Positions 51,188 to 58,494 of a stretch of 64,000 nucleotides of DNA are shown piece by piece. Location of the stretch: the NCBI GenBank assembly GCA_034664125.1, contig JAXDIG010000029.1, positions 1 to 64,000 of the forward strand, written 5' to 3'. The notes under the pieces were generated by a model that was not told where the DNA came from, did not search any database, and was given only the letters and a program-made list of their open reading frames with translations. This stretch comes from JACVRW01 sp034664125 (GTDB lineage: Bacteria; Actinomycetota; Thermoleophilia; Solirubrobacterales; Thermoleophilaceae). A program made the translations under genes and the position numbers. How positions within the stretch are numbered: position 1 is the stretch's first letter; the number at the start of each line of letters is the position of its first letter.

Positions 51188-52114
51188 TTGGCCACCCTGA
51201 TCGTGCTCATCGTCGTAGCCGCCGTCGTGCTGATCACGCTCGCGCGCGGCATCCGGATCGTGCCCCAGGCGCGCGCCGGGATCGTCGAGCGGCTGGGGCG
51301 CTACTACCGCACGCTCGACGCCGGCCTGGCGATCGTCGTTCCGTACGTGGACCGCGTGCGGCCGCTGATCGACCTGCGCGAGCAGGTGGTGTCGTTCAAC
51401 CCGCAGCCGGTGATCACGGAGGACAACCTCGTGATCCAGATCGACACGGTCCTCTACTTCCAGGTCACCGATCCCAAAGCCGCGACCTACGAGATCGCCA
51501 ACTTCATCGCCGGGGTCGAGCAGCTTACGGTCACCACGCTGCGCAACGTGGTCGGCGGCATGACGCTGGAGGACACGCTCACCTCGCGCGACAAGGTCAG
51601 CGCCGCCCTCCGCCACGTGCTCGACGAGGCGACGGGCAAGTGGGGGATCCGGGTCAACCGCGTGGAGCTGAAGGCCGTCGACCCGCCGGCCTCGATCCAG
51701 GAGGCGATGGAGAAGCAGATGCGCGCCGAGCGCGACCGCCGGGCCGCCATCCTGACCGCCGAAGGGGTGAAGCAGTCGCAGATCCTCACGGCGGAGGGGG
51801 AGAAGCAGAGCGCGATCCTGCGCGCGGAGGGTCGGCGCGAGGCTCAGATCCTGGAGGCCGAGGGTCAGTCGAAGGCGATCGAGACGGTCTTCGATGCCAT
51901 CCACCGCGGCGACGCCGACCCCAAGCTGCTCGCCTACCAGTACCTCCAGGTGCTGCCGCAGATCGCGCAGGGCGAGTCGAACAAGGTGTGGATCATCCCC
52001 AGCGAGGTGACGCAGGCGCTCGGCAACCTCGGGGCGATGCTGCCCAAGCCGGAGGCCGCTCCGCCGGCGCCGCCCGAGCGCGGCGAGCGCCCGCCGCTCC
52101 CGCCAGAGCGGTAG
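51188..52114 (+). CDS. SPFH/stomatin-like membrane scaffold protein
   Basis: A 308-residue stomatin/prohibitin-domain protein. One N-terminal helix (ATLIVLIVVAAVVLITLA) anchors it; the SPFH domain (about 25-185) has VPQARAGIVERLGRYYRTL, VPYVDRVRPLIDLREQVV and RDKVSAALRHVLDEATGKWGI. A charged coiled coil (about 185-245, MEKQMRAERDRRAAIL and AEGEKQSAILRAEG repeats) follows, then a Pro-rich tail. TTG start with AAAGGA upstream. It forms large membrane ring assemblies with NfeD partners. Confidence 0.9.
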   Translation: MATLIVLIVVAAVVLITLARGIRIVPQARAGIVERLGRYYRTLDAGLAIVVPYVDRVRPLIDLREQVVSFNPQPVITEDNLVIQIDTVLYFQVTDPKAATYEIANFIAGVEQLTVTTLRNVVGGMTLEDTLTSRDKVSAALRHVLDEATGKWGIRVNRVELKAVDPPASIQEAMEKQMRAERDRRAAILTAEGVKQSQILTAEGEKQSAILRAEGRREAQILEAEGQSKAIETVFDAIHRGDADPKLLAYQYLQVLPQIAQGESNKVWIIPSEVTQALGNLGAMLPKPEAAPPAPPERGERPPLPPER

Positions 52115-52116
52115 CG

Positions 52117-52509
52117 GTGCCGACGGGCGAGGCACTGGTCCGCCAGGCCTACTCGGCGCTCGCGCGGCGTGACCTGCGCATGTTCGCGGCTCTGGGCGAC
52201 CCCGAGTTCGAGATGGACCTGACCGAGCGCGTGCTGAATCCGGCGACCTACCGCGGGCCGGACGGAATACTCCGCTTCCTGGACGAGATCGACGATCTCT
52301 GGGCATCGATGGACATCGACGTCGAGCGGTTGCTCGAGCACGGCGACGAGGTGCTCGCGGTCCTGCTCGTGAAGCTGCGCGGCAAGGGCAGCGGGGTCGA
52401 GGTGGAGAGCCGCATCGGCCAGCACTGGCACTTGCGCGATGGCAAGCTGCTGCGGATGCGCCTGCGCACGGACGTCGACGCGGCCGTCGCCGAGTTCGGT
52501 GCCCATTAG
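52117..52509 (+). CDS. SnoaL-like / NTF2-fold protein
   Basis: A 130-residue NTF2-fold protein. It opens with EALVRQAYSALARRDLRMFAAL, then TYRGPDGILRFLDEI, and ends with strand HLRDGKLLRMRLRTD. Similar to the 16004-16426 protein (both share RGKGSG.EVES), so the two are paralogs. GTG start 2 bp after the SPFH gene stop. Ligand and reaction unknown. Confidence 0.75.
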   Translation: MPTGEALVRQAYSALARRDLRMFAALGDPEFEMDLTERVLNPATYRGPDGILRFLDEIDDLWASMDIDVERLLEHGDEVLAVLLVKLRGKGSGVEVESRIGQHWHLRDGKLLRMRLRTDVDAAVAEFGAH

Positions 52510-52538
52510 CCAGCCTCCCGTGGGCTAGCCTCTGCTCT

Positions 52539-53867
52539 GTGTTCGACGCCCTTTCCGACCGCCTCCAGGCCGCGCTCGGCGACGTCCGCTCGCGCGGGAA
52601 GCTGACCGAGGATGACGTCGGCAAGGCGATGCGCCAGGTGCGCCTGGCGCTGCTCGAGGCGGACGTCAACTTCAAGGTGGTCAAGCAGTTCACCGAGGCG
52701 GTCAAGGAGCGGGCGCTCGGGCAGGACGTGCTCGACTCGCTCAACCCGGGCCAGCAGGTGGTGAAGATCGTCGCCGAGGAGCTGACCTCGCTGATGGGCG
52801 GGGCCGGTCGCGACCTGGCGCTGGCCAAGCCGGGGCCCACGGTGATCCTGATGGCCGGCCTTCAGGGCTCGGGCAAGACCACTGCCTGCGGCAAGCTGGC
52901 GCGCCACCTGCGCGAGGAGCACGGCATGGACGTGGCAGTGGCCGCCTGCGACGTCTACCGGCCCGCGGCCGTGGAACAGCTGATCAAGGTCGGCGCCCAG
53001 GCCGGGGCGCACGTGTACGAGCAGGGCACCGGGCGTGACCCGGTGGACATCGCCGAGTGGGCGCTCGACCAGGCGAAGCAGGACCGGCGCGACGCCCTGA
53101 TCGTGGACACCAGCGGGCGCCTGCACGTGGACGAGGAGCTCATGAAGGAGCTCGCCGAGATCAAGAAGCGCACCAAGCCGCACGACGTGCTGCTGGTGGT
53201 CGACGCGATGACCGGCCAGGACGCCGTCAACGTGGCGGAGCAGTTCGCCGAGGTGGCCAACTTCGACGGCGTGATCCTCTCGAAGCTCGACGGCGACGCC
53301 CGCGGCGGCGCGGCGCTGTCGGTCAAGGCCGTGACCGGCAAGCCGATCCTCTACGCGTCCACCGGCGAGAAGCTGGGCGACTTCGAGCGCTTCCATCCGG
53401 ACCGGATGGCCCAGCGCATCCTCGGCATGGGCGACGTGATGACGCTCGTCGAGAAGGCGGAGCGCCAGATGGACGAGCGCCAGGCGCAGGAGCTCGAGCG
53501 CAAGATCCGCAAGGAGGAGTTCACGCTGGACGACTTCCTCGAGCAGATGAAGCAGGTGCGCCGCATGGGGCCGATCGGCAACCTGCTGCGGATGATGCCC
53601 GGGGTGGGGCAGCAGCTCGGCAACCTGAACGTCGACGAGAAGGAGCTCGACCGCCTGGAGGCGATCATCCTCTCGATGACGCCGGCCGAGCGGGCCAACC
53701 CGAAGATCATCGACGGGTCGCGGCGCAGGCGCATCGCGCGCGGGTCCGGGACCAACGTGCAGGCCGTCTCGCAGCTGGTCAAGCAGTTCGCCCAGATGAA
53801 GAAGCTGATGAAGCAGGTGGCCGGCGGCAAGATGCCGTCCCTGCAGCAGTTGGCCGGCGGTCGCTGA
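52539..53867 (+). CDS. ffh: Signal recognition particle protein Ffh
   Basis: A 442-residue SRP54 GTPase: N domain (1-95), G domain with GLQGSGKT (107-114), DVYRPAAVEQL, DTSGRLHVDEELM and SKLDGDARGG, and a methionine-rich M domain (about 325-442, QMKQVRRMGPIGNLLRMMPG, GSGTNVQAVSQLVKQF) that binds 4.5S RNA. It recognises signal sequences and delivers ribosomes to FtsY. GTG start. First gene of the ffh-rpsP-khpA-rimM-trmD-rplS cluster. Confidence 0.95.
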   Translation: MFDALSDRLQAALGDVRSRGKLTEDDVGKAMRQVRLALLEADVNFKVVKQFTEAVKERALGQDVLDSLNPGQQVVKIVAEELTSLMGGAGRDLALAKPGPTVILMAGLQGSGKTTACGKLARHLREEHGMDVAVAACDVYRPAAVEQLIKVGAQAGAHVYEQGTGRDPVDIAEWALDQAKQDRRDALIVDTSGRLHVDEELMKELAEIKKRTKPHDVLLVVDAMTGQDAVNVAEQFAEVANFDGVILSKLDGDARGGAALSVKAVTGKPILYASTGEKLGDFERFHPDRMAQRILGMGDVMTLVEKAERQMDERQAQELERKIRKEEFTLDDFLEQMKQVRRMGPIGNLLRMMPGVGQQLGNLNVDEKELDRLEAIILSMTPAERANPKIIDGSRRRRIARGSGTNVQAVSQLVKQFAQMKKLMKQVAGGKMPSLQQLAGGR

Positions 53868-53903
53868 CCTTGCCCGCCGCAGCCCGCTAACCTCTCCCGC
53901 TCT

Positions 53904-54326
53904 ATGGCCGTCCGAGTCCGGCTCACGCGAGTGGGCAGCAAGAAGAACCCGATCTGGCGCGTGGTCGTCGCCGACCAGCGCTCGCCGCGCGACGGCCGCT
54001 TCATCGAGACGATCGGGCACTACAACCCGCAGACCGAGCCGTCGACGATCCGCATCGACGAGGAGCGCCTGCAGCACTGGCTGGCCCGCGGTGCCCAGCC
54101 CACCGGCACGGTCAAGCAGCTGGTGAAGGCCTACGCCAAGAGCGGCGGCGCGGCCGGCGACCCAAGCGTCACGCAGCCCGCCGCGGTCGGCGCCGATGCG
54201 CCCGCCCCGGCTGACGCCGGCGAGGGCGCTCCCGAGTCCGCTGCCCCGGGCGAGCCCGCTCCGGGCGCCGGCGAGCAGCTCGAGGCGGACCCCGAGGCCG
54301 CCCCCGCCGAGCGCGAGGGCACCTAG
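53904..54326 (+). CDS. rpsP: 30S ribosomal protein S16 with acidic C-terminal extension
   Basis: A 140-residue S16. The core (1-75: VRLTRVGSKKNPIWRVVVAD, DGRFIETIGHYNP) is normal, ending near TGTVKQLVKAYAK. About 50 more residues (about 88-140) are Ala/Pro/Glu/Asp/Gly only, with repeats such as APADAGEGAPE; most S16 proteins are 80-90 residues. The same kind of acidic tail occurs on L19 in this cluster. Confidence 0.93.
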   Translation: MAVRVRLTRVGSKKNPIWRVVVADQRSPRDGRFIETIGHYNPQTEPSTIRIDEERLQHWLARGAQPTGTVKQLVKAYAKSGGAAGDPSVTQPAAVGADAPAPADAGEGAPESAAPGEPAPGAGEQLEADPEAAPAEREGT

Positions 54327-54341
54327 CCGCCGGAGGCGCGC

Positions 54342-54575
54342 GTGGAGGATCTGCTCGAGTACCTCGCCCGGTCCCTCGTCGACAAGCCGGACGAGGTATC
54401 GGTCGACGGCTTCGACGAGGAGGACGGCACGATCGTGCTCGAGGTGCACGTGGGCGAGGACGACGCGGGCAAGGTGATCGGTCGCGGAGGCCGGACCGTC
54501 GCCGCGCTGCGCACGGTGATGAAGGCCGCGGCTGTGCGCGACGGCCGCCGCGTGCTCGTCGACGTCGTCGATTGA
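54342..54575 (+). CDS. khpA: KH-domain RNA-binding protein KhpA
   Basis: A 77-residue protein made of one KH domain with the GKVIGRGGRTVAALRT loop (GxxG variant GRGG). It belongs to the KhpA/YlqC family, which binds RNA broadly and is linked with cell division and translation in Gram-positives. GTG start, 15 bp after rpsP, and its stop overlaps the rimM TTG (TTGA). Placement between rpsP and rimM is typical. Confidence 0.93.
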   Translation: MEDLLEYLARSLVDKPDEVSVDGFDEEDGTIVLEVHVGEDDAGKVIGRGGRTVAALRTVMKAAAVRDGRRVLVDVVD

Positions 54576-54997
54576 CCCTCGTGACCGCCGGCCGGGTGGG
54601 CAGGCCACACGGCCTGGACGGCAGCTTCTACGTGGACGGCGCCAGCCATCCCCTCCCTGTCGGCACAGCCTTGACGATCGCCGATCGCCCCCACCAGGTC
54701 GAACGGCGGGCGGGGACCGACGAGCGCCCGCTGGTGCGGCTGGCGGGACTGGAGGACCCGCGGCCGCTGCGCGGCGAGCTGCTGCTCGTGGACGCGGAGC
54801 TGGACGAGGGGGAGTGGCTCGCCTCGGAGCTGATGGCCTGCACGATCCCCGGCCGCGGCCGGGTGGTGCGCGTGCTGGACTGGCCGTCCTGCTCGGTGCT
54901 CGAGCTGGAGGACGGCAGTCTGGTGCCGTTCATCTCGGACGCGATCCGCTCGGTCGAGGGGGGCGAGATTCAGCTCAACGAGGACTTCCTCGGATGA
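54572..54997 (+). CDS. rimM: Ribosome maturation factor RimM
   Basis: A 141-residue RimM, which helps mature the 30S head around S19. The N-terminal RimM barrel (VTAGRVGRPHGLDGSFYV) and C-terminal PRC barrel (VVRVLDWPSCSVLELEDG, VPFISDAI) are both present but short; usual length is about 165-180, so linkers are trimmed. TTG start in overlap with khpA, and ATGA overlap with trmD. Order rpsP-khpA-rimM-trmD is conserved. Confidence 0.9.
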   Translation: MTLVTAGRVGRPHGLDGSFYVDGASHPLPVGTALTIADRPHQVERRAGTDERPLVRLAGLEDPRPLRGELLLVDAELDEGEWLASELMACTIPGRGRVVRVLDWPSCSVLELEDGSLVPFISDAIRSVEGGEIQLNEDFLG

Positions 54998-55692
54998 AGA
55001 TCGACATATTCACGCTGTTTCCGGGCTGGTTCGAGTGGTTCGCCGAGCAGCGCCACGTCCGCAACGCGCTCGCGCTCGGCCACGCGGTCGAGGCCGTCGA
55101 CCTGCGTGCGACCACGCCGCTCAAGGCAGGCCAGGTGGACGACACGCCCTATGGCGGCGGCGCGGGCATGGTGATCCGGGTGGACGTGGTGGAGGCGGCC
55201 CTGGCGGCGCGCTACGGGCCCGACCGCGGCGAGCGCCGGGTGGTCGCGCTGGCCCCGGGGGGGCGGCGGTTCGACGATGCCCTGGCGGCCGAGCTGGCCG
55301 GCGAGCCGGAGCTGACGCTGCTGTCCGGGCGCTACGAGGGCTTCGACGAGCGCGTGCACGAGCGGCTCGCGACCGACGTGGTTTCGATCGGGCCCTACGT
55401 GCTCGCGGGCGGCGAGCTGCCGGCGATGGTGGTCGTAGACGCCGTGCTGCGCAAGCTGCCGGGGGCGCTCGGCCACGAGGAGAGCGCCGTCGAGGAGTCG
55501 TTCAGCGAGGCGCTCGAGGGCGCACCGGAGTATCCGCACTACACGCGCCCGTACGACTGGCACGGTCACACGGTGCCGGACATCCTGCTCTCCGGCGACC
55601 ACGCCAAGGTGCGCGAGTGGCGCCTCGAGCGGAGTCGCGAGCGTGGGGCAAGGCCCAACCGGCCAGGCCTCCGCGGGGATCCGGGGGCGTGA
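54994..55692 (+). CDS. trmD: tRNA (guanine-37-N1)-methyltransferase TrmD
   Basis: A 232-residue SPOUT (trefoil-knot) methyltransferase that makes m1G37 in tRNA. MKIDIFTLFPGWF starts it, with DDTPYGGGAGMV, LLSGRYEGFDERV and SIGPYVLAGGELPAM (knot/SAM). YTRPYDWHGHTVPDILLSGDHAKVREWR is the conserved C-terminal part. The last 15 residues come from the palindromic repeat, whose stem includes the stop codon, and replace the usual end. Confidence 0.95.
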   Translation: MKIDIFTLFPGWFEWFAEQRHVRNALALGHAVEAVDLRATTPLKAGQVDDTPYGGGAGMVIRVDVVEAALAARYGPDRGERRVVALAPGGRRFDDALAAELAGEPELTLLSGRYEGFDERVHERLATDVVSIGPYVLAGGELPAMVVVDAVLRKLPGALGHEESAVEESFSEALEGAPEYPHYTRPYDWHGHTVPDILLSGDHAKVREWRLERSRERGARPNRPGLRGDPGA

Positions 55693-55717
55693 GGCCCCGA
55701 TTTTTCTCGGCCTTGCC
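55647..55717 (+). repeat. Palindromic repeat element copy 3 with outer 9-bp arms and terminator-like end
   Basis: The outer arms GGCAAGGCC (55647-55655) and GGCCTTGCC (55709-55717) enclose an imperfect copy of the dispersed palindrome (55671-55700) followed by TTTTT (55701-55705). The trmD stop is inside. It may act as attenuator or terminator between trmD and rplS, or stabilise the mRNA end. Confidence 0.6.
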
Positions 55718-55736
55718 TCCGCTACCATTCCGGCTC

Positions 55737-55762
55737 GCGCGACTGCCGCTCGGCGGTCGCGC
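55737..55762 (+). promoter_or_regulatory. Hairpin directly before the rplS start
   Basis: GCGCGAC-GCCG paired with CGGC-GTCGCGC, with single-base bulges and a 2-base loop, ends six bases before the ATG and covers the place of the ribosome-binding site; no Shine-Dalgarno sequence is otherwise visible. It could be an L19-type leader or translation switch; the function is not shown by sequence alone. Confidence 0.55.
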
Positions 55763-55768
55763 CTCTCT

Positions 55769-56482
55769 ATGTCCGGCGTCATCGAAAGCATCGAGCGTGC
55801 CCAGCTGCGGCGCGTGCCTGTGTTCCAGGCGGGCGACCGCGTGCGCGTGCACTTCCAGGTCGTGGAAGGCACCCGCCGCCGGACCCAGGTCTTCGAAGGG
55901 GTCGTGATCAAGCGCCAGGGCAGCGGGGCGCGCGAAACCTTCACGGTGCGCAAGCAGTCCTTCGGCGTAGGGGTCGAGCGCACGTTCCCGCTGCACTCGC
56001 CCAAGATCGAGAGGATCGAGGTCGCGGCGCGCGGCGACGTGCGGCGAGCCAAGCTCTACTACCTGCGCGAGCGCGTCGGCCGTAGCGCCCGGGTGCGCGA
56101 GCGGCGCTGGAGCGGCGCCACCGACCAGGACGCCTTCGTCGAGGGCGCGATGCCCGCCGACGACGCGGCCCGCCCAGGCGAGGAAGAGCTCGGGGAGGCG
56201 GCGGCCGCGGAGGAAGCGGCGGCCGCGGAAGCGCCCGAGGGCGAGGTCGCTGTGGAGGATGCGCCTCCGGCGGAGACGGCTGACGAAGCGCCCCCGGCTG
56301 ACGAAGCGCCCCCGGCTGACGAGGCGCCGGCTGACGACGCGCCCCCGGCTGACGAGGCGCCGGCTGACGACGCGCCCGCTCGCGAGGCGCCCGCTGACGA
56401 GGCGCCCGCCGACGAGCCGTCCGAGGACGAGCCGCCGGCGGACGAGCCTTCCGACGAGTCGCGCGAGCAGCCCTCGAGCTAA
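55769..56482 (+). CDS. rplS: 50S ribosomal protein L19 with long acidic C-terminal extension
   Basis: A 237-residue L19, twice the usual 115-120. The core (1-115) has FQAGDRVRVHFQVVEGTRRRTQVFEG, GSGARETFTVRK and KLYYLRERVGRSARV. From about 125 on, the tail is Ala/Glu/Asp/Pro only, with repeats like ADEAPPADEAP encoded by tandem GCTGACGA[AG]GCGCC units. The tail is a low-complexity acidic extension, not a fused enzyme. ATG 55769, right after a hairpin. Next gene lepB abuts its stop. Confidence 0.92.
   Translation: MSGVIESIERAQLRRVPVFQAGDRVRVHFQVVEGTRRRTQVFEGVVIKRQGSGARETFTVRKQSFGVGVERTFPLHSPKIERIEVAARGDVRRAKLYYLRERVGRSARVRERRWSGATDQDAFVEGAMPADDAARPGEEELGEAAAAEEAAAAEAPEGEVAVEDAPPAETADEAPPADEAPPADEAPADDAPPADEAPADDAPAREAPADEAPADEPSEDEPPADEPSDESREQPSS
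56278..56400 (+). repeat. Tandem GCTGACGA-type repeats in the rplS tail
   Basis: Degenerate units of 15-21 bp (GCTGACGAAGCGCCCCCG and variants) encode the Pro/Ala/Asp/Glu tail of L19. They are in frame; their copy number could vary between strains. Confidence 0.8.
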
Positions 56483-57118
56483 GTGTCTCCGCGGCTTCTC
56501 CCGCGCAGGGCGACGCGCACCAAGCAGAAGGGCGCCGGTGGGTCGCTCGTCGAACTGGTCACGATCGTGGCCGTCGCGCTTGGTCTGGCCCTCGGGATCC
56601 AGGCGTTCCTCGTGAAGCCGTTCCGCATTCCGAGCGAGTCGATGGTCCCGACCCTTCAGATCGGCCAGCGGGTCCTGGTGGACCGGATCAGCAAGAACTT
56701 CACCAGCTACGACCGCGGCGACGTGCTCGTCTTCAAGCCGCCGAAGGGCGCCGACCAGAACAGCTGCGGCGTCCAGCACTCGGAGACAAGCGCCTGTCCG
56801 AAGCCCACCAAGGACCGCTCGGACACCAACTTCATCAAGCGCGTCGTGGCTGTGGGCGGCGACCGGGTCAAGGTGCTCGGCGGGTCCGTGTACGTGAACG
56901 GGAAACGCCAGAAGGAGCCCTTCGCCCGGCTCGACCCCTCGTGCGACATCTGCAACCTGCCGGACGAGATCCGCATTCCGAAGGGCTCGTATTTCATGAT
57001 GGGCGACAACCGCGGGGCCAGCGCGGACAGCCGGGTGTGGGGGCCGATTCCGAAGGACTGGGTCATCGGACAGGCCTTCGCCACCTACTGGCCGCCGAAG
57101 AAGATCGGCACGCTCTAG
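56483..57118 (+). CDS. lepB: Signal peptidase I
   Basis: A 211-residue type I signal peptidase. One membrane helix (about 22-42), catalytic Ser53 in PSESMVPTL, general-base Lys119 in FIKRVVAVGGD, and box E MGDNRGASADSR. An insert (about 88-116) contains Cys95 and Cys105, and C145 and C148 occur in DPSCDICN, so a disulfide or metal site is possible outside the membrane. GTG start abuts the rplS stop. Cleaves signal peptides of the secreted proteins seen here. Confidence 0.95.
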   Translation: MSPRLLPRRATRTKQKGAGGSLVELVTIVAVALGLALGIQAFLVKPFRIPSESMVPTLQIGQRVLVDRISKNFTSYDRGDVLVFKPPKGADQNSCGVQHSETSACPKPTKDRSDTNFIKRVVAVGGDRVKVLGGSVYVNGKRQKEPFARLDPSCDICNLPDEIRIPKGSYFMMGDNRGASADSRVWGPIPKDWVIGQAFATYWPPKKIGTL

Positions 57119-57156
57119 TCCACTTCCGCCGCTCGGCGACCTATTATCGCCGCCAC

Positions 57157-57903
57157 GTGGGCACGTCGCCGAGCGAGGACAACGAGCAGTCGCCACCGGT
57201 GGGTCGCCCGCCAGCGCAAGCCACGAGCGCGGCGCGCCGGGTGGCCCGCGCGCGCCGTCGTAAGACCAGCGGACGCCGTCTGTTCGCCTTCGATCGCGAC
57301 CTCGGCTGTCGCTACGTCGCCGGCGCGGACGAGGCCGGCCGCGGGTCGCTCGCCGGGCCGCTGGTGGCCGCCGCCGTGCTGTTCGACCTCGAGCGGCTCA
57401 CGCTGTCGGACCGCCGCGCGCTCAGCCGGCTGAACGACTCGAAGCAGCACACGGCCGAGACACGTGAGGAGCTCTACCCGCTCGTGCTGCGCGCGGCGGC
57501 GCGCTCGGTGATCGTCTCCCGCTGCGTGCGCGGCATCGACGGGCGCGGCCTGCACAACACCAACCTCGAGGCGCTGAGGACGGCTCTGCTCGGCGTGGCG
57601 CGCCACGGCAGCGTTTGTCTCGTCGACGGCTTCAACGTGCCGGAGTTCGGCTTCGAGCAGCGCGCGGTGATCGATGGCGACTGCCGTAGCGCCGCCATCG
57701 CTGCTGCCTCGGTGCTCGCCAAGGTCAGCCGCGACCGCTACATGCGCAAGGTCGCCGCCCGCCATCCCGACTGGGACTTCGAAACGAACGTGGGGTACTC
57801 CACGCCCGAGCACCGCGCGGCGATCGCCCAGCACGGCGTATCGCCGCTGCACCGGCTCTCGTTCCAGTCGATCGCCTACAACCAGCTGGCGCTCGAGGGC
57901 TAG
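57157..57903 (+). CDS. rnhB: Ribonuclease HII
   Basis: A 248-residue RNase HII that removes ribonucleotides from DNA-RNA hybrids. Catalytic Asp58 and Glu59 in GADEAGRGSLAGP, another Asp in VCLVDGFNVP and a third in the AAASVLAKVSRDRYM helix region. About 45 N-terminal residues are basic and not conserved. GTG 57157 was chosen because the upstream frame is not coding. It converges with yraN over an 87-bp gap. Confidence 0.93.
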   Translation: MGTSPSEDNEQSPPVGRPPAQATSAARRVARARRRKTSGRRLFAFDRDLGCRYVAGADEAGRGSLAGPLVAAAVLFDLERLTLSDRRALSRLNDSKQHTAETREELYPLVLRAAARSVIVSRCVRGIDGRGLHNTNLEALRTALLGVARHGSVCLVDGFNVPEFGFEQRAVIDGDCRSAAIAAASVLAKVSRDRYMRKVAARHPDWDFETNVGYSTPEHRAAIAQHGVSPLHRLSFQSIAYNQLALEG

Positions 57904-57990
57904 AACGGCGCCAGGCGCTGTGCGCCCGGCCCTGTAGGTCGGCGTCAGGCGGCGCCCGAGCGCTCGCTAGCGGTAGGGGCGGTGCTCGGC

Positions 57991-58389
57991 TCAGAAGGCG
58001 CCCTCCAAGTGGTCGATGCGCAGCAGCCGCCCGCGCTCGTCGAGCTCGACGCCGACCGCGTCGAAGCGCAGCTCGGGGCGCCAGGGCGCGTGGTCGCCGC
58101 GCTGGGCCAGCCACTCGCGCGCCAGCAGGCGCAGCCTGCGCTGCTTGCGCGGGCCGATGGCCGCGAACGGCCCGAGCTCGCTCCCGTGCTGCGCCGGGCT
58201 CGCGCGCGCGACCCTGGTCTTGACCTCGCAGAACACGAGGCAGCGCTGGTCGGCCGCCACGATGTCCAGCTCGCCGTGGCGGGTGCGGAAGTTGGCGTCG
58301 AGCACCGTGAGCCCGCGCGCCTCGAGGTGCGTGCGCGCGAGCCGCTCGCCGGCGGCTCCGATGGTGCGGCGGGGGTCGGATCCGGCCAT
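57991..58389 (-). CDS. yraN: YraN (UPF0102) family nuclease-like protein
   Basis: A 132-residue UPF0102 protein with a PD-(D/E)xK-like restriction-endonuclease fold. NFRTRHGELDIVAADQRCLVFCEVKTR carries the E, D, E and K residues. Linked to DNA repair or uptake but not well characterised. ATG 58389. It is divergent from comM and convergent with rnhB, both usual neighbours. The end is RIDHLEGAF. Confidence 0.9.
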   Translation of the reverse strand: MAGSDPRRTIGAAGERLARTHLEARGLTVLDANFRTRHGELDIVAADQRCLVFCEVKTRVARASPAQHGSELGPFAAIGPRKQRRLRLLAREWLAQRGDHAPWRPELRFDAVGVELDERGRLLRIDHLEGAF

Positions 58390-58494
58390 GCCCGCGACGC
58401 TACGGAGGGCCCCGCGACACGTGTGCGACAGCCGTGACGAAAGAGTTACATCTGCGCGCCCACGGGTCACGCGCCCGGTCCTAGCGTGCGGGCC

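Noticed and set aside
52506..54608. 700-codon minus-strand frame over ffh/rpsP
   Set aside because: Shadow of Ffh and S16; no motif.
56278..56400. Possible CRISPR or satellite
   Set aside because: In-frame low-complexity repeat of the L19 tail.
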